Positions 43,724 to 55,700 of a DNA stretch of 64,000 nt are shown in pieces (the stretch's first letter is position 1; each line of letters opens with the position of its first letter). Position numbers and translations under genes: made by a program. A model generated the notes under the pieces. That model did not search any database and was not told the DNA's origin. It was given only the letters and a program-made list of their open reading frames with translations. The DNA is from Azolla caroliniana (taxonomy: Eukaryota > Polypodiophyta). Location of the stretch: positions 9,114,001-9,178,000 of the forward strand of contig JBHGNT010000021.1 of NCBI GenBank assembly GCA_043228905.1, read 5' to 3'.

Positions 43724-44184
43724 TGTTACGGGCATGACCATATAATATCCCGTGGTGAGAATTTACAGTAGTATTCTATACACGTGGATAAATGTGAGGG
43801 TTAAACGAGAGTGTAAAGAAGGGGAGGATTACTTTTAATCCTCGGGATTGAGACCAACCCATTAGGCCAAGTGTGAACTTGCTTGGGGGCCTTGGGTATC
43901 GTTATAAATAAGAGGCCTAGCTACCCTCATTTCATCATCTTTTGACTACGTCGAGACTCTGTTTCGTGGTGGTTCAACTCTTGTAGCAAGCGCGCTAGCA
44001 CCAGGTACGACTCGACGCCACAACGGTGGTATGGGACGCCGATTGAGGCTCGAGTCTGTCTCGATCCCTTCGCTCGAGGGTGGTTGGGTGGATCGAAACC
44101 CTTCTTTCTCTCTCTCCTTTCTATCCATCTATCTATCATTCTTTTCTCCTTATCATACGCTTACATTAGATCATATCTCTAATG
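43724..44184 (+). repeat. G3 3' LTR (461 bp), single repeat unit
   Basis: It matches the 5' LTR but has one 120 bp unit in place of three; the length difference is 241 bp. It ends CTCTAATG. Confidence 0.92.
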
Positions 44185-44189
44185 CGTTT

Positions 44190-44512
44190 CATGTGAAAGA
44201 GTTTCTTTAAGATAAATAAGATCACTATCAATTTTCAAAACCAAGTGGATTAAAAGATCAACTATATTAACATCAATGACCAGACATTTAAAAGCAACAA
44301 TTCTTTAAAAATGTTGTACTCTTGCCCTTAAGGGTAATCCACTTGGACAACTTGGGCAAAATTGCAAGCATGCATGAGATAGACTAGTTTACATGAATAA
44401 GATAAAAAACAGTTTTCACTACCAAGTATGTTAAAAAGTCTAGTGTATTGATGTTCTTGACTGCATTTTAGATAACGCCAATTCACTTTATGATTTGTAG
44501 CCACAATGTCAT
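44190..44512. other. 3' flank of the glycosidase gene
   Basis: AT-rich sequence between the G3 target duplication and the glycosidase stop codon. I see no gene and no clear polyadenylation signal. Confidence 0.5.
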
Positions 44513-47500
44513 TCACATATATGATTTACTAAAGTTGTATGTGGTTAGCATATTCTTAAACCATAACGCTGAGAGCCTTGGATATCTATTGAACTCTTCA
44601 TCAACATAAATTATTCCAAACTTTTGTGTTGATAAACCATAAACGGATTCAAATCCATCAATAAGAGACCATATGTATAATCCCAAAACGTTTGACCCAT
44701 TTCTGTATTATGAAGAAGAGAAAAAGCCATTTATCGATAAATGTTAGGTCCATTTGTTAGATAAATGAGATAACATATGATAGAGGCATTACCTTATTCC
44801 GACAATCAAGGACTTCATGTATGATGAATAGTATCTTATACGATCCACATCATTAAGGCTTGCATTAAATCCAGCACCTAAAAACATAAAACAATCCACA
44901 TGATTGATATTTAGATTAAACCAACCCAACAACTAAAAACATAAAACAAGGTGTTGCAGCATTTTTTTCAATTATAAGTCTTCATTGTTAAGAATTATTT
45001 TAATGGTTATGTACTCACAAAGCATTTCATTTATTTGCCACACTTGTGAAATTAAGGTCTTACTTTTAGACATGCTATGTCTCTTAAGTAATTCTGTCTA
45101 TGCAAAGAGAACTAGACATCAACTTAATATGACACACATTTCCAAAGAGTATTTCAATGGTTGTGATTCTTATCACGAGAAATAGGAAGTTGCCAAATAC
45201 AACTTGATGCTTTTATGTATCATGACCTACATGCATCCAAGCACTTAGAGTTCAACATCTAATTAATAAAAATTGGTGGCACACAATATATTTCGAATAC
45301 AATGTAGACAACGAAAGGCCGATAATTACTATGCATAAGATTACATGTGAAGAGTTTTAGAAGTAGAAACTATTGACATTCCAAGAGAAAACCCAAACAA
45401 GAGCAATGATGACAACATGAATAGAGAGATAGATGACATTTCATGATTGTGCGTAGTAAGAGTTTATATTAGTCATATATCAAAGCATGATAATTAAGTT
45501 GTCGAATAAGTTTACACCAACGTATGGATAATTGACAAGTATATTCATTGTATCTCGTACCCCAACACCCCATCTCACATCGATGAAGAATATGTGAGCT
45601 AAGTCATATAGAAGCAATGGTTTGTACGACAAACAACATGACTTGATATAGCATGTGTAGGGGATTTCTATTTTATTCTTTTATAAATATTTTAATATGA
45701 ATGGGAAGATGTGTGCACCTACATGCATGCATGTGAAGAGTGTATCCGATTTTTTACCTAATGATGTGATGTACGTGGGGAAGTTGTCATAATGCTCCCT
45801 CACATAGGCAAGGCTTTTCTCAATGCACCATGGAACAACATAGTCTCCAGTGTACTCACCAATTGGAATGTTATCTTTATAACCTGGATCAACGAAGGCC
45901 ATGCATGGTGTGAGTATATTGGACATGAAAACATTATGAGAAACTTATGAACTTGGGTAATTGATGACTAATAATATATATGTAGATAAATATATGTATA
46001 TCACCAGTTCGTGTAATGTTAATGTCCTGCCAATATCCAGTGTTGGGAAGATAGTGATCATCGTAGGTGCAATAGATGGCGGTGACAGAATTCAAGCCAA
46101 GAAAGTCGATAGAGCCTCTCAAACGGATGGACTCCTCTGTTGTAAAATTTGGTAGGCGTGATCCTAGCATTTCCCTCATTACTTGAGGGTACTCCCCTTT
46201 AAGTAGAGGTTGTATAAACCATCCAACTGTGAATTGCATGGCCCTCTCGGATGCCTCTAGGTCTGCCGTCGAATTGCTAAGTGGCTCATACCACTTGAAC
46301 CATATGACCATTCCAATATCACCATGTTGACTTCCCTATACATATATATATATATATATATATATATCAAAGAGAGACAAGTATTATGAAGATTGCTTGG
46401 ACTAATACAATGTTATTGTTCATATGGTTGTCCAAACGTTTGCCATATTATTAATATAATATGTTTGTCCACCAATATAATGTTGTCACTTCATATAGTT
46501 TCTAGTGAGCATTAGCTTGACTTGATGCTTTTAGCTAGAGGTAGTGGTGACTCACTAGGTATTTCTGTCGATATAGTTCAACTGCCGACGCATGTGCAAG
46601 GAGGACATGGTGTGCTGCAATGTAGGGTTCAGTAGCAGAGTCCCCGATAGTGCAGTTAGATGGGAGGACGTAAGTGGGAATGCTACACCTCCCAGGCGGG
46701 GCCGCCCTCCCAGCATACCCCCATGGCACGAAGTCATTCGCCTCGTCGAATGTCACCCAATGCTTCACTCGATCCCCAAATGCATCGAAGCATACGTTGG
46801 CATAGTACACGAAATCATCTCTAGCCCCAAATAAACACCCACAATTATATATGAGAATCATAAACAACCAAATCCATTTGGTGTTCTTTCTTGTCCTATA
46901 TGCATGCATATGTATGCATATGTATGTATGTATGTATGTATGTATATATGTATGCATGCGCGGAGAGTTAAATTGATTAGTTAACATGGATGGAGTGCAC
47001 GGAAAAAAGGTACGCACATGAATAAGGGACTCAATAATCCTCCATAGCTCTCTTCCAGACTCTGCGGCATATCTTGCTCGTACAATGTCACCATAGCTTC
47101 AATCCCTGACATACCATATATATATATATATATATATATGTGGTAGTAAGTTAAGTATATATTTATTAACATGAGGAGTATATTTATGCATTAGCCACAA
47201 ATTATGTACCTGCATCGATGAGACTGTTGATTAGATCATTGTAAAAATCAATACCCGCTTGGTTAACATCACCCCTACTCCCATCTGATCAACGGATTAT
47301 ATATACGCAACAAGTCAATTCTTCTGTCAGAAATCTGCTTGGTCGTGAGCTAAAATCGGGATTAAGGAGAAATTGTGATACCCATTGTGAAGTTGCTTAC
47401 ATTGAACAAAGTATTGTGTACTACAAATTATGAATATATGCTAATTACCAATCGGTTAATTACAGAAATGGTTGGATGGATGGAATTAATTACTTGGGAG

Positions 47501-48343
47501 AATTCGAGTCCATGCGATGGAGAATCTATAGCTATCCAAACCGAGGTCCGCCATTAATTGAATATCCTCCTATAATTACATCACATTATATACCATGTAT
47601 TATTAGATCCTTAATTCTGACATTGTATACTTCCCTTCAACGACAACAAATAAATAAATAAAATTACATGGTAGTGATGATATTGATCACCACCATCATT
47701 CGGAGTAGTGTTATCCTCCACTATTCCTGCACAGAGATGAAATTATGAGCTCAAGTTTACATGTAGAACTAATCGAAACAGTATGTATATATATATGCAT
47801 TACCAAAACCTTAAACCCTAAACCCTAATCACCAATAATAGTAAAAAGCTTAATGAGGAGTTAGTGAGAGATGAATATATATATAAGAAGAAAATCAAGA
47901 GCACAAACCATCTTCTAGAGCAAAAGCATCCCAAGTGCTCACACTTTTACCATCAATGAAGGCAGCTCCTTCATGCTGTACAATATATTACACACAAATT
48001 TAGTTATGCGGGGTAAGCTTTACAAGATTAGAATCACAAGTTATGAAATCCATTAGAATACAAGCAATGTATACAAAATGTAGAATTATAAATTTGCTTA
48101 CACACACACATATATATATACCTTAAATGCCCATGTGAGGGCACCGAACTTAAAATCGTCGGGAAAGGCTCTCCGGTCGATGTAAGTATCGTTGGGGAAG
48201 CTATCATAATCCTCATCAATAATAATGCCATTACTGCTAGGCGGGGCTTTTAATCCCCATGATTCTATTGTTAAGCATGAGCAAAGGAAGAAGAAGAAGA
48301 AGAAGAAGAAGAAGGGCCATGGTAGTTGCTTAAGCAGAGCCAT
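44513..48343 (-). CDS. Family 1 glycosidase (beta-glucosidase-like), 11 exons, lacking the catalytic nucleophile
   Basis: Exons on the minus strand: 48343-48122, 47975-47909, 47726-47668, 47569-47494, 47284-47210, 47105-47018, 46820-46556, 46335-46005, 45943-45758, 44877-44793, 44702-44513. All introns are GT-AG, and the total is 1644 nt with no stop (547 residues). Exon sizes 67, 59, 76 and 88 are those of plant BGLU genes. The signal peptide has nine Phe in a row. GH1 blocks are present ([38 protein letters not shown]), most like BGLU11-type proteins. Glu222, the acid/base (TFNEP is TFDEA), and Glu503 remain. Changed residues are Gln to Lys74, His-Trp to Glu176-Gln177, and the nucleophile motif ITENG to ITSLG (Ser455). 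Hydrolysis is not expected; a binding or other role, or early pseudogenisation, is possible. Intron 8 (61 nt) is short, so that junction is the least sure. Confidence 0.88.
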
Positions 48344-51300
48344 GTGTATTCAAGCTTGCTGAAGGACTACTAATAATGTTAGCCTTCCTTATTCTTAAAC
48401 CCCCACTACCACCACCACCACCATCGAGAGCTACAAACATAAATGTTGGAACTATAACAATGTCTCCTTCTCGTTTTCTTTTTGTCATCCCACACGAGAA
48501 GCATGTGCAAAATACACCCTTTCAGAATGACTCAGCACATTATGTACTTACTATATCACTTGTTTATTTATTTGTGATACCTTTTGTCCTTCAGTCAAGT
48601 ATAAATGTTATTTCATGCTACTTTTTGTTCTCATATACATAATGTGTTATGATCCATATGGATGATATTTTGCGATTGAAATCAGTGATTTTGACACATG
48701 GTCGTTTGGAGTTTATCCTCGTAAAATGGTACTCCACATAATTATGATATGGTCATTTGGTCGGTTGGAATTTATCCTCATCAAGATGGTACTAACATAT
48801 TTAAGTAAGAATGGCCCTTCATGCATAATTTATTATCAATGGCTCGTGTAGGCATGTTCATAGGTGATTTTAAATTGTTTCTCGATGCATCCCAAATGCT
48901 CCCAAATTGTTTGAGATCCATTGACTTTTAATGTTTTCAAGGTCGATGTATCGAAATGGTTGCATCAAGGTAAAAGTGATTTTATCTTTCAATCTACAGA
49001 ATATAAGCAAACTTGAAGTAGGATAACATGTATGTGATGCATGATGAGTCTTTTTTTCCTAAAGTTGCATCACATGTATGTGGTGTCATGCATAGAAACA
49101 TAATATTTGCATTTTTCATACTCTGTAAACAAATGCATGTGTTATGAAAACATACTTATGTTTTTTTTTATGTTTTCTTTTTGTATTTTTGAAAGATTCA
49201 CCTCCGTATATTACTTATAAACGGTACATGGAGAAAACAAAAGCAGACATTTCATCTCACTTCTATTGTGATATAAAGGTTAGTATAAGCATTTGATCAA
49301 GCACATGTTATCATATATGAAACAAGTAGAACAATAAAGATCAATTATGCAACATTAAAAGAAGGTATGTTTGTTTTCTTCGATGTTTTTAAATTTTTTT
49401 GTCACTTTTTAACCTTAGAAAAACATTTTGCTTTATAGTAAATAAGAAATACACAGGTATGGTATTTACCATACTCGAGTGATTGAAATATGCTCGAATG
49501 TGAATGCACGTATGGTACCTATGGTTCATATATGTCAGAATGCAATGTGATCTAGTGTTGGGCAGAGTTCTACAAGTGGTCTAATGTAAGTGTGTCACAG
49601 TGTTAGCTAGGGAATAACTTTATCTCATTAATGTGGGGGAGTGACAATAATGCTTTTGTCTAGGATTTAAAAAAATCTAAGACCTATCAGGTTCACATTT
49701 TTCAAAATTTTATTTAGTTATTTAACTTGGTACAATTTTTATTTTTGTAACAACTATGTATTTCTTATCTAAACTTTTTCTATTCTTTCTTTAGTTTTTT
49801 GCATAGTCTATACTACAAAATCTTGCAAATCACAATTGATTCTATTTGTCCCCATCCATGAATACCTTTGACCAATTGTTCCCATTGGCCAAGCCCAATA
49901 ATGTCTCATCAAGAGTAATTAAGTTATTAGATTACATGGCGTGTTCACATGGTTTGTCTAGGTTAGAACAACAATATTTATGTGACGAATATCAAGATAA
50001 GGTCCTGAAGGAACATTTATCTTGTACATCCCCTTTGGGCCAAATTAGCACGCTACAAACTTTTCATGGTCAGGAAAATGACAAGAAGGTTAATGAGCTT
50101 TATTTAGATGCTCTAAACATAAGCTTTGGCAATCATCTATAAATAAAAGATAGTAGAGTTGGTACTCAAAAATAAATGTGCGCACATGAGAAACAAAGAG
50201 AAAATGAGGACATATACTAATGTGGAGCCAATTGTGATGGAGGCTCTAATGCTAGTCAATGGTGGGCTCTAACGTACATTAGATAGAAAAACATCAATCT
50301 AAGACATGCTCAAATCAACGATTGGCCTATTTTGTTTGGCAAATCGATTTTGGATCAATTGGCGAAAGGTCTTTGAGGAATAATAGTTCGATCATTGATT
50401 TCCTCAGCAGAGCCGCCGTTCTTGAACAACAAGACTAAAACAACCATTTGACCAATAGGAACCGAAAAGAAAACACAGAGAACATATGCAAACAACGAGA
50501 AAAATAGAGAAAACTGATAGAAAAAGAGAATTCATAAATAGTGAAAGAAAAGCCGGAAAGATACGTACTTCAGAGTGGAGTAGCGAATAGTAGATGTCAT
50601 GCAATAGGGAGCAATGAATAACGAGCGAGCATGGAGGAGAAATGGGCAACGAATGAACAAGGATCCACAAGGAGCAGCAAAGAAGGAAGCATAGCGAACA
50701 AAGAACAGACAAGGAGCCACGAGCAATGCGGAGAAGGAACTGAGAGGGAGCAATGAGCAACGCAAAGGAATAGAGAGGGAGCAGTGAGCAACATGAAGAA
50801 GGAAAGCTATGGGAAAAACAAGGGGAAATGGGGGGGGAACTTAAAAGAAAAACTTTATAAAGTTTTTCTAATCTATATTAATAGCTGGTTCATAAAATAT
50901 GAACTGGCTAGATTCCAGCTTGTTGGAAAACCTTGTTGGAATCAATTCCGGCTGTTCCTCATGGTGGCGAGCAAAAGTCCCAATTCAACCGGAACATTAA
51001 CACTGTTCCTGGGACTTTGCCCAACACTGCTTGTGACACTTGCTTTCTCTCTCTATGCTTTTATTCTAGAAGGCTCGATGACAAATACACGTAGTTCTTG
51101 CCAATACTTCTAAGGTCCTTTGCCGAGCTAAATCCTACATACGTACAATGAGGTCCTAGAGGTTAATTCATTAATACATTTCCAAATAAGAGATCAAGTC
51201 ATATTTAATAAAACACCAATGTTATTACATAGAATGTTCTATCACAAAGTCATAGAACACATTGTGATATTTCACAAGAACAACTATAAATTTCAGTGAC

Positions 51301-51746
51301 ACATCCAAGATAGTAGAACATGCATAATTACCATAATTGCATATAATCTGAAAGCAACACAATTAATGAATGTAGACAATCTAGTGAAGTGTGTGTTTTC
51401 TCTTATTTTGTGTTTTGATTGAAGTAAAAATGCCATCTATATATTTGCCAAGTCATTGATGATTCTACGTAGCAATAATTTATGTGTCACATGTAGAGAT
51501 TCTTGTGATAGCACACAAGGCTTAAAAAATTGAAGTAAAGATTGAAGCTATAAGTAGGAACCCTAGCAAATATGAAACAAACTAGATACTTGTAGATTCA
51601 TGTACTCTCATAAATGTATTGCTAGCCTCCAAATCTACTCATAACCTCCAAAGCATGAATCATAGATTCATATACTCTCATATAGATTTAAGTAAAGAAA
51701 TTTAATCTCATAATAGCCGAAACATGAATCCTAGCAAATATGAAAG
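48344..51746. other. Unassigned intergenic DNA upstream of the glycosidase
   Basis: This holds the presumed glycosidase promoter just left of the start codon; no clear TATA box was found. An ORF of 98 codons (49846-50142, containing SSRVIKLLDYMACSHGLSRL) is unrecognised. About 50610-50790 is made of degenerate repeats of GAGCAATGAGCAACG, which open several frames at once. Near 51558-51740 short direct repeats (CCTAGCAAATATGAAA) occur. No retroelement domain is readable. Confidence 0.5.
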
Positions 51747-52035
51747 AAACTGATTGCTTGGCCGGAAAGCAGATCAGAACCTCCTTCCAATGAAGATCCC
51801 CGCTGAGAACAAAGGCACCGCTGGAACAAAGGACGTATGCTACGTAGATAAGAACTCACATGTTGGTTCACAATATTTTGTGACCTTTAGTGATGAATGT
51901 AGCCAGAAGTTGTGGGCTTCTATTCTGAAGATGAAGAGCTGAGTATTATTTGTCTTCAAGGAGTTCCATGCGAGGGCAGAAAGAGAAACCAACCGGAAGT
52001 TGAAAGTGGTTCGAGCAAATAATGGAGGAGAATAT
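51747..52035 (+). pseudogene. Copia-B family integrase fragment
   Basis: The plus strand reads LAGKQ, then SQYFVTFSDECSQKLWAS, VFKEFHARAERET and RANNGGEY, aligning with the Copia-B1 integrase zinc/core region. It is cut on the left at about 51747 and on the right by G1b at 52036. It is the target into which G1b inserted. Confidence 0.82.
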
Positions 52036-52503
52036 TGTTACCGGTTAGGAACACGTGCCACCCTCAATCCTTCGGGGTAGCTTACAAGGTGATCGTGGTG
52101 CAAGTAAATAGAGTTGCGTAGTGCAGGATTCATAGGACGTCAAGAGGAGACAACTACAACCTAGCCTCCTTGGGGCGTAGCACCCAACACGTACTTACCT
52201 TGGGTTTACTGTAACACCGTCTTCTACAAAGACGAGACACGGAAACAAGACACCGATAGAATAATGGACAGGGCACCAAGATCAGAGAAGATAAACTATA
52301 TTAAAATGACACTCTCAGAATACACTAGCTCTTTACAATGGTCTCTCGCCCTTTATATACACAAGGCTTACACTCGGTAACACTCCCTGCATACAACCGT
52401 TACCTGTGTTACTTTAACACTCCTAATATAATACTCTATTATTCATGCATTATGTACGACGGTTACAATTCTGACGGACAACACCTGGCATGCCTGTGGG
52501 ACA
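52036..52503 (-). repeat. G1b 3' LTR (about 468 bp)
   Basis: The sense (minus) LTR begins TGTCCCACAGGCATG and ends CCGGTAACA; the plus-strand left end is TGTTACCGG. A TATA box TATATAAAGGGC reads on the minus strand near 52360. The last 115 bases match 60305-60420, the tail of the 5' LTR. The bases 52504-52884 are noncoding spacer between the extra ORF and the LTR. Confidence 0.75.
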
Positions 52504-52884
52504 ATGCCATGGCACATTGAACCCACACGGTTCGTATTCGTCGCCCAAAATGTTGAGTATGTTCGGCTCTATTCATTGGTCATGCCCCAGGGGCGACGTG
52601 AGGTCCATAGGTGCTTCGTTGGTATGCTCAATCAGTGCGTCAGTTCCTCATCATGCGGCTCCGTTAGTTCGCTATGCGCCGGAGGCGACGTGATGTCCGT
52701 AGGTGCTTTGTCGTTCGTTTTGACTGGTACGTTGGTTTCCACGTTGACTTCTTCATGCAACATCATTGTGGTACACTCTCTGAGACATTTCCTTGTGGCT
52801 CCGGCGAGGGCTCTTCCTGGCGTGGGCAGGCATCCGGTTGCTGCTCCTCTCCACTAGTAACGTCCTCGAGGTGGCTTGGTGTAG

Positions 52885-54203
52885 TTATTTCCTCCGCACG
52901 TCAATTGGGTTAGGTTGGGGCTCGTTTTGTTCAGTGGAGTCTTTGTCTGGTACTGTTATTGCCTCTGCCCTTTGGCTCTTGCTACTGAGCTCCATTAACT
53001 GGTGGAAGATATCTTCCTGACTTTCCCCGAAATCGTCTAGCAATTGCGTGAGTTCTTCACAGTACTGGTTAGCGAGCGTTTGATAATCCTGTGTGAGGTC
53101 CTCTCGTACCATTGCAATGCTCTCCTCATGGAGTTTGTAGAAGCCTCTGGCCTCTTTGCGGCGTTTCTCCCAGTCCGCCCGGTAAGTGTGCAATTCCACT
53201 ACTTGCGTAGTCCACACTGCCCATCCTTTGTCTAACGTTGTTTTCAATTGCGTTGTAAACCGCTCACGATTTGTTTGAAGGAGTACGCGTACATTGTCCG
53301 TTATCGTTTGGACGCGGGCTTGCGCTTATTCCAGGGCCTTCTTGAGGTTTTCAATTTTACGCTTATTGACCGTCATTGCTTCCTCATAATAGCTCTTCGT
53401 TTTTGCCCAAATCTGAGACCCTTTTAAATGTAGTTCTTCGAGCCGTCCCATTTCATTGTTCAGTCGGAATTTTACCTGGTGCATCTGTTCACGTTCACGT
53501 ACTATCTGTTCGTCGTACCACGCTTTCTTCCTTTCTATTAACTTGTGAAGCCCTGCAATGACGACCTCTGTCTTCTTTGATTCCCCTTGCAACTTTCTCT
53601 TTTCTTCTTTTGTGCTGCTATGGGCTGCTATCTCTGCGTCAAGCTTCTCCTCAAGTGCTTTGGTCGCCCTTCTTCCTTTGGCCCTAATATCCCTTTTCGC
53701 TTTTGCGGCTATGGCGGTTTGAGCTTCAACCTCCTCCTGTAGAGTGTTCAATTCGGTATCGGGGGGGGGGGGGGGGAGGAGGGGTAGGTTCGGGGATATG
53801 TTGCGCTATCATCGTCTTGTTTTCTAATTGCACAATGCACTCTTGTGCCTTCTATAGTTGGTCTTGACTCAACTTGACTGTCTTCCAGAGATTTTTATTT
53901 TTAATAGCCTTCCAGAAAAAAAGGATCCGGGATTTTCTTTGTTTTGTATGCCTTGGTGCATGTCAAGTATTGTCCAAGATACCTCTCCAGTTCGTTCGAT
54001 GGAGGTATTTTGAAGTGCTTCTTGCCTGTTGCAGACACACACAATTTCTTCCGGATACTAGGATTCGTTACCGTGTCGATGTTGAGCTTCTTGGCGATGT
54101 CTAGCACATCGTCGTGCGGTGGCACTTCTGCTACCCAGATGTACCCCTCAAACCCCATTTCCAGGAGCCACCCACGCAAGGCTGCCGAGATGATGATTGG
54201 CAT
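52885..54203 (-). pseudogene. G1b extra ORF: globular N-terminus plus coiled coil
   Basis: This is the counterpart of 6614-9391. The start is ATG at 54203 (MPIIISAALRGWLLEMGFEG); the N-terminal block reads to 53901. A run of about 18 G on the plus strand (53761-53778) and stops separate it from the second block, 53751-52885, one frame of 289 codons with a single TAA at 53326. That block is rich in Glu, Lys, Gln and Ala, with heptad-like spacing (EEVEAQTAIAAKAKRDIRAK and later EDLTQDYQTLANQYCEELTQ). Homologous segments are found in G1a. This copy is about half as long as in G1a because the Pro/Lys-rich middle is missing. No known family is recognised. Confidence 0.6.
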
Positions 54204-54579
54204 CGTGGGTGGACAGGGTTTGTGCGGGGAGAGTTGGATGGGTGAAGCACGTGAGCTGCACTGTACGTGGTGCCTACGATATGCAGGAGAGCGAGGAGAA
54301 CGAGGAGCACGAGGGGCGCGAGGAGAACGAGGAGAGTAGATGGCAGGAGGTTGTTTTCTGTAATGTGCAGAAAACCTTCTGTTTCCTTCTTTTTGTTTAT
54401 TAGGGCTCATAGGCCTGTGTGACATCGTGGTGACACGTGTTCTTGGTTTTGGGACTTGTGCATGCATAAAGTCCTTTTAATAGTCATGAATATCTTCTCT
54501 TTTTTTCCTTTTCCTAAACCCTAAACCGTAAACGGTTACTGGTACAACATTACTGTTACATTTGTTACCCGTGGGTCCC

Positions 54580-55128
54580 GGTCACTGCTTACTGTGGGAT
54601 CCATCTGTTGTGTCTATTATGACAAGAAACGGGTTTGGGGGCATAGATCCTAGGTAAGGATTCAGTCCAAATCCGTTCACGTTTTGGCGTAACACTTCTC
54701 TGGCGAGTGTACCTAACTGAAAGGTCTCATTTTCCGCCCCAATTATCCAGTACGACCATGTCCAGTGGAATCGCAACTTTCTAGGCATTGGCCCCATGCG
54801 CGTTTGAAAGACTAGTACGACTTTCGCAACCTTGAAGTCTTTCTCTTGTCTGTCCCAATGTTGATCTACAAACGCCTTACGCCATCACTGCTCTTGCTCT
54901 AATATGGCCATGTTGCGGACCCGAGCTTCGCCTAGTTCGAGCAGTTGTTGCAGCCGGATTTGCTCGGATTGGCCTTCCGTCAATCTGTCGCGTACTTGAA
55001 TCCTTAAAATGGGCACCTGGAATTCGATGGGCATTATGGTGTCTAACCAAAACGCTAACCGGAAAGGCGTGGACTGTATACTTGTTTTGTAACTCGTTTG
55101 GTATGCCCACAACGTACTGTGTAGCTTT
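54580..55128 (-). pseudogene. G1b integrase C-terminus
   Basis: It resumes directly after the Copia-A2 LTR with KLHSTLWAYQTSYKTS, followed by TPFRLAFWLDTIMPIEFQVP, aligning with G1a 5670-5800, and ends with ETFQLGTLAREVL near 54720. Frame breaks are present between 54885 and 54797. Confidence 0.8.
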
Positions 55129-55352
55129 GTGTCTGTAAAAGATTAAGTGCGGAAGCGTCAGACAAACCGGCCTAGCCGAGTAGCAACAGAGAGAGATTAT
55201 CACACAAAGAGAGATTATCAACTTGAGGTCAGATCGTAGTGTCAGTTCGGCTAACCAACTCCCTAGCTCACCGGCTTGCTTGCTCACCGGCTCACCGATC
55301 GGGCTCAGGCTTATTCAGCCGATCCAGATCCGGTTGACCTTGCCGCTCAACA
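55129..55352 (-). repeat. Copia-A2 3' LTR (about 224 bp, shortened)
   Basis: The sense (minus) LTR begins TGTTGAGCGG and ends near TTACAGACACA. It is shorter than the Copia-A1 LTR. A 25 bp piece of the internal region just before the LTR (55367-55393) is repeated inside it (55217-55243). The exact left end is uncertain by a few bases. Confidence 0.62.
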
Positions 55353-55700
55353 CTCTCCCTCAAGCTCAACTTGAGGTCGGATCGTAGTGTCAGTCTCCAT
55401 GGCAGTGGGTGCTTCCACCTGGCTCCTTCTGGCGTCACTTCGCCTCGCTCGCGCTCCTCGTTCGGTCCAGTCCCGGTTGCCACGACCCTTCTAATTCTGC
55501 GCACCTCGACCTCCTCGGTCGGCTTGTCTGCTCAACAGGCCCAATTCAGCTCCCTCCCTGTTGTGTCTTCGGCGCGTGCCGATTCACCAATTCCTTCGTG
55601 TTGGCGTCGACTTTCGTTGCCTTCTCGTCCTCTTGGCCTTGAATTGATCTGATTCTTCCGAATTCGTCTGTTGAATCGAATCGACTGTCTCCGATTCGTT

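Larger units (their letters stand above)
37013..44184 (+). mobile_element. G3: Ty3/gypsy element, chromovirus-like
   Basis: LTRs at 37013-37714 and 43724-44184 flank an internal region with gag, protease, RT, RNase H and integrase. A perfect 5-bp target duplication CGTTT lies at 37008-37012 and 44185-44189. The primer-binding site is of initiator-Met type and the purine tract AAAGAGGGGGAGTA precedes the 3' LTR. The integrase (DRDPKFTSDFW, HPQSDGQTERVNQ) is of the kind seen in plant chromoviruses such as Tekay/Reina; no clear chromodomain was found. The element is inactive through stops, an RT deletion and a solo LTR in gag. Confidence 0.9.

Noticed and set aside
46340-47140. TA and TATG microsatellites in glycosidase introns
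   Set aside because: Ordinary simple repeats outside exons and splice sites; no effect on the gene model.
47808-47830. Telomere-like CCCTAAA repeats in glycosidase intron 2, and a similar stretch near 54515
   Set aside because: Only two units each; such teloboxes occur by chance and in many plant promoters and introns.
50404-50794. Three overlapping minus-strand ORFs
   Set aside because: All arise from degenerate GAGCAATGAGCAACG-type repeats open in several frames; no protein signature.
54204-54467. Upstream extension of the G1b extra ORF rich in Pro, Arg and Ser
   Set aside because: G1a has no matching coding sequence before its start; the stretch is a low-complexity leader with CGAGGAG-type repeats.
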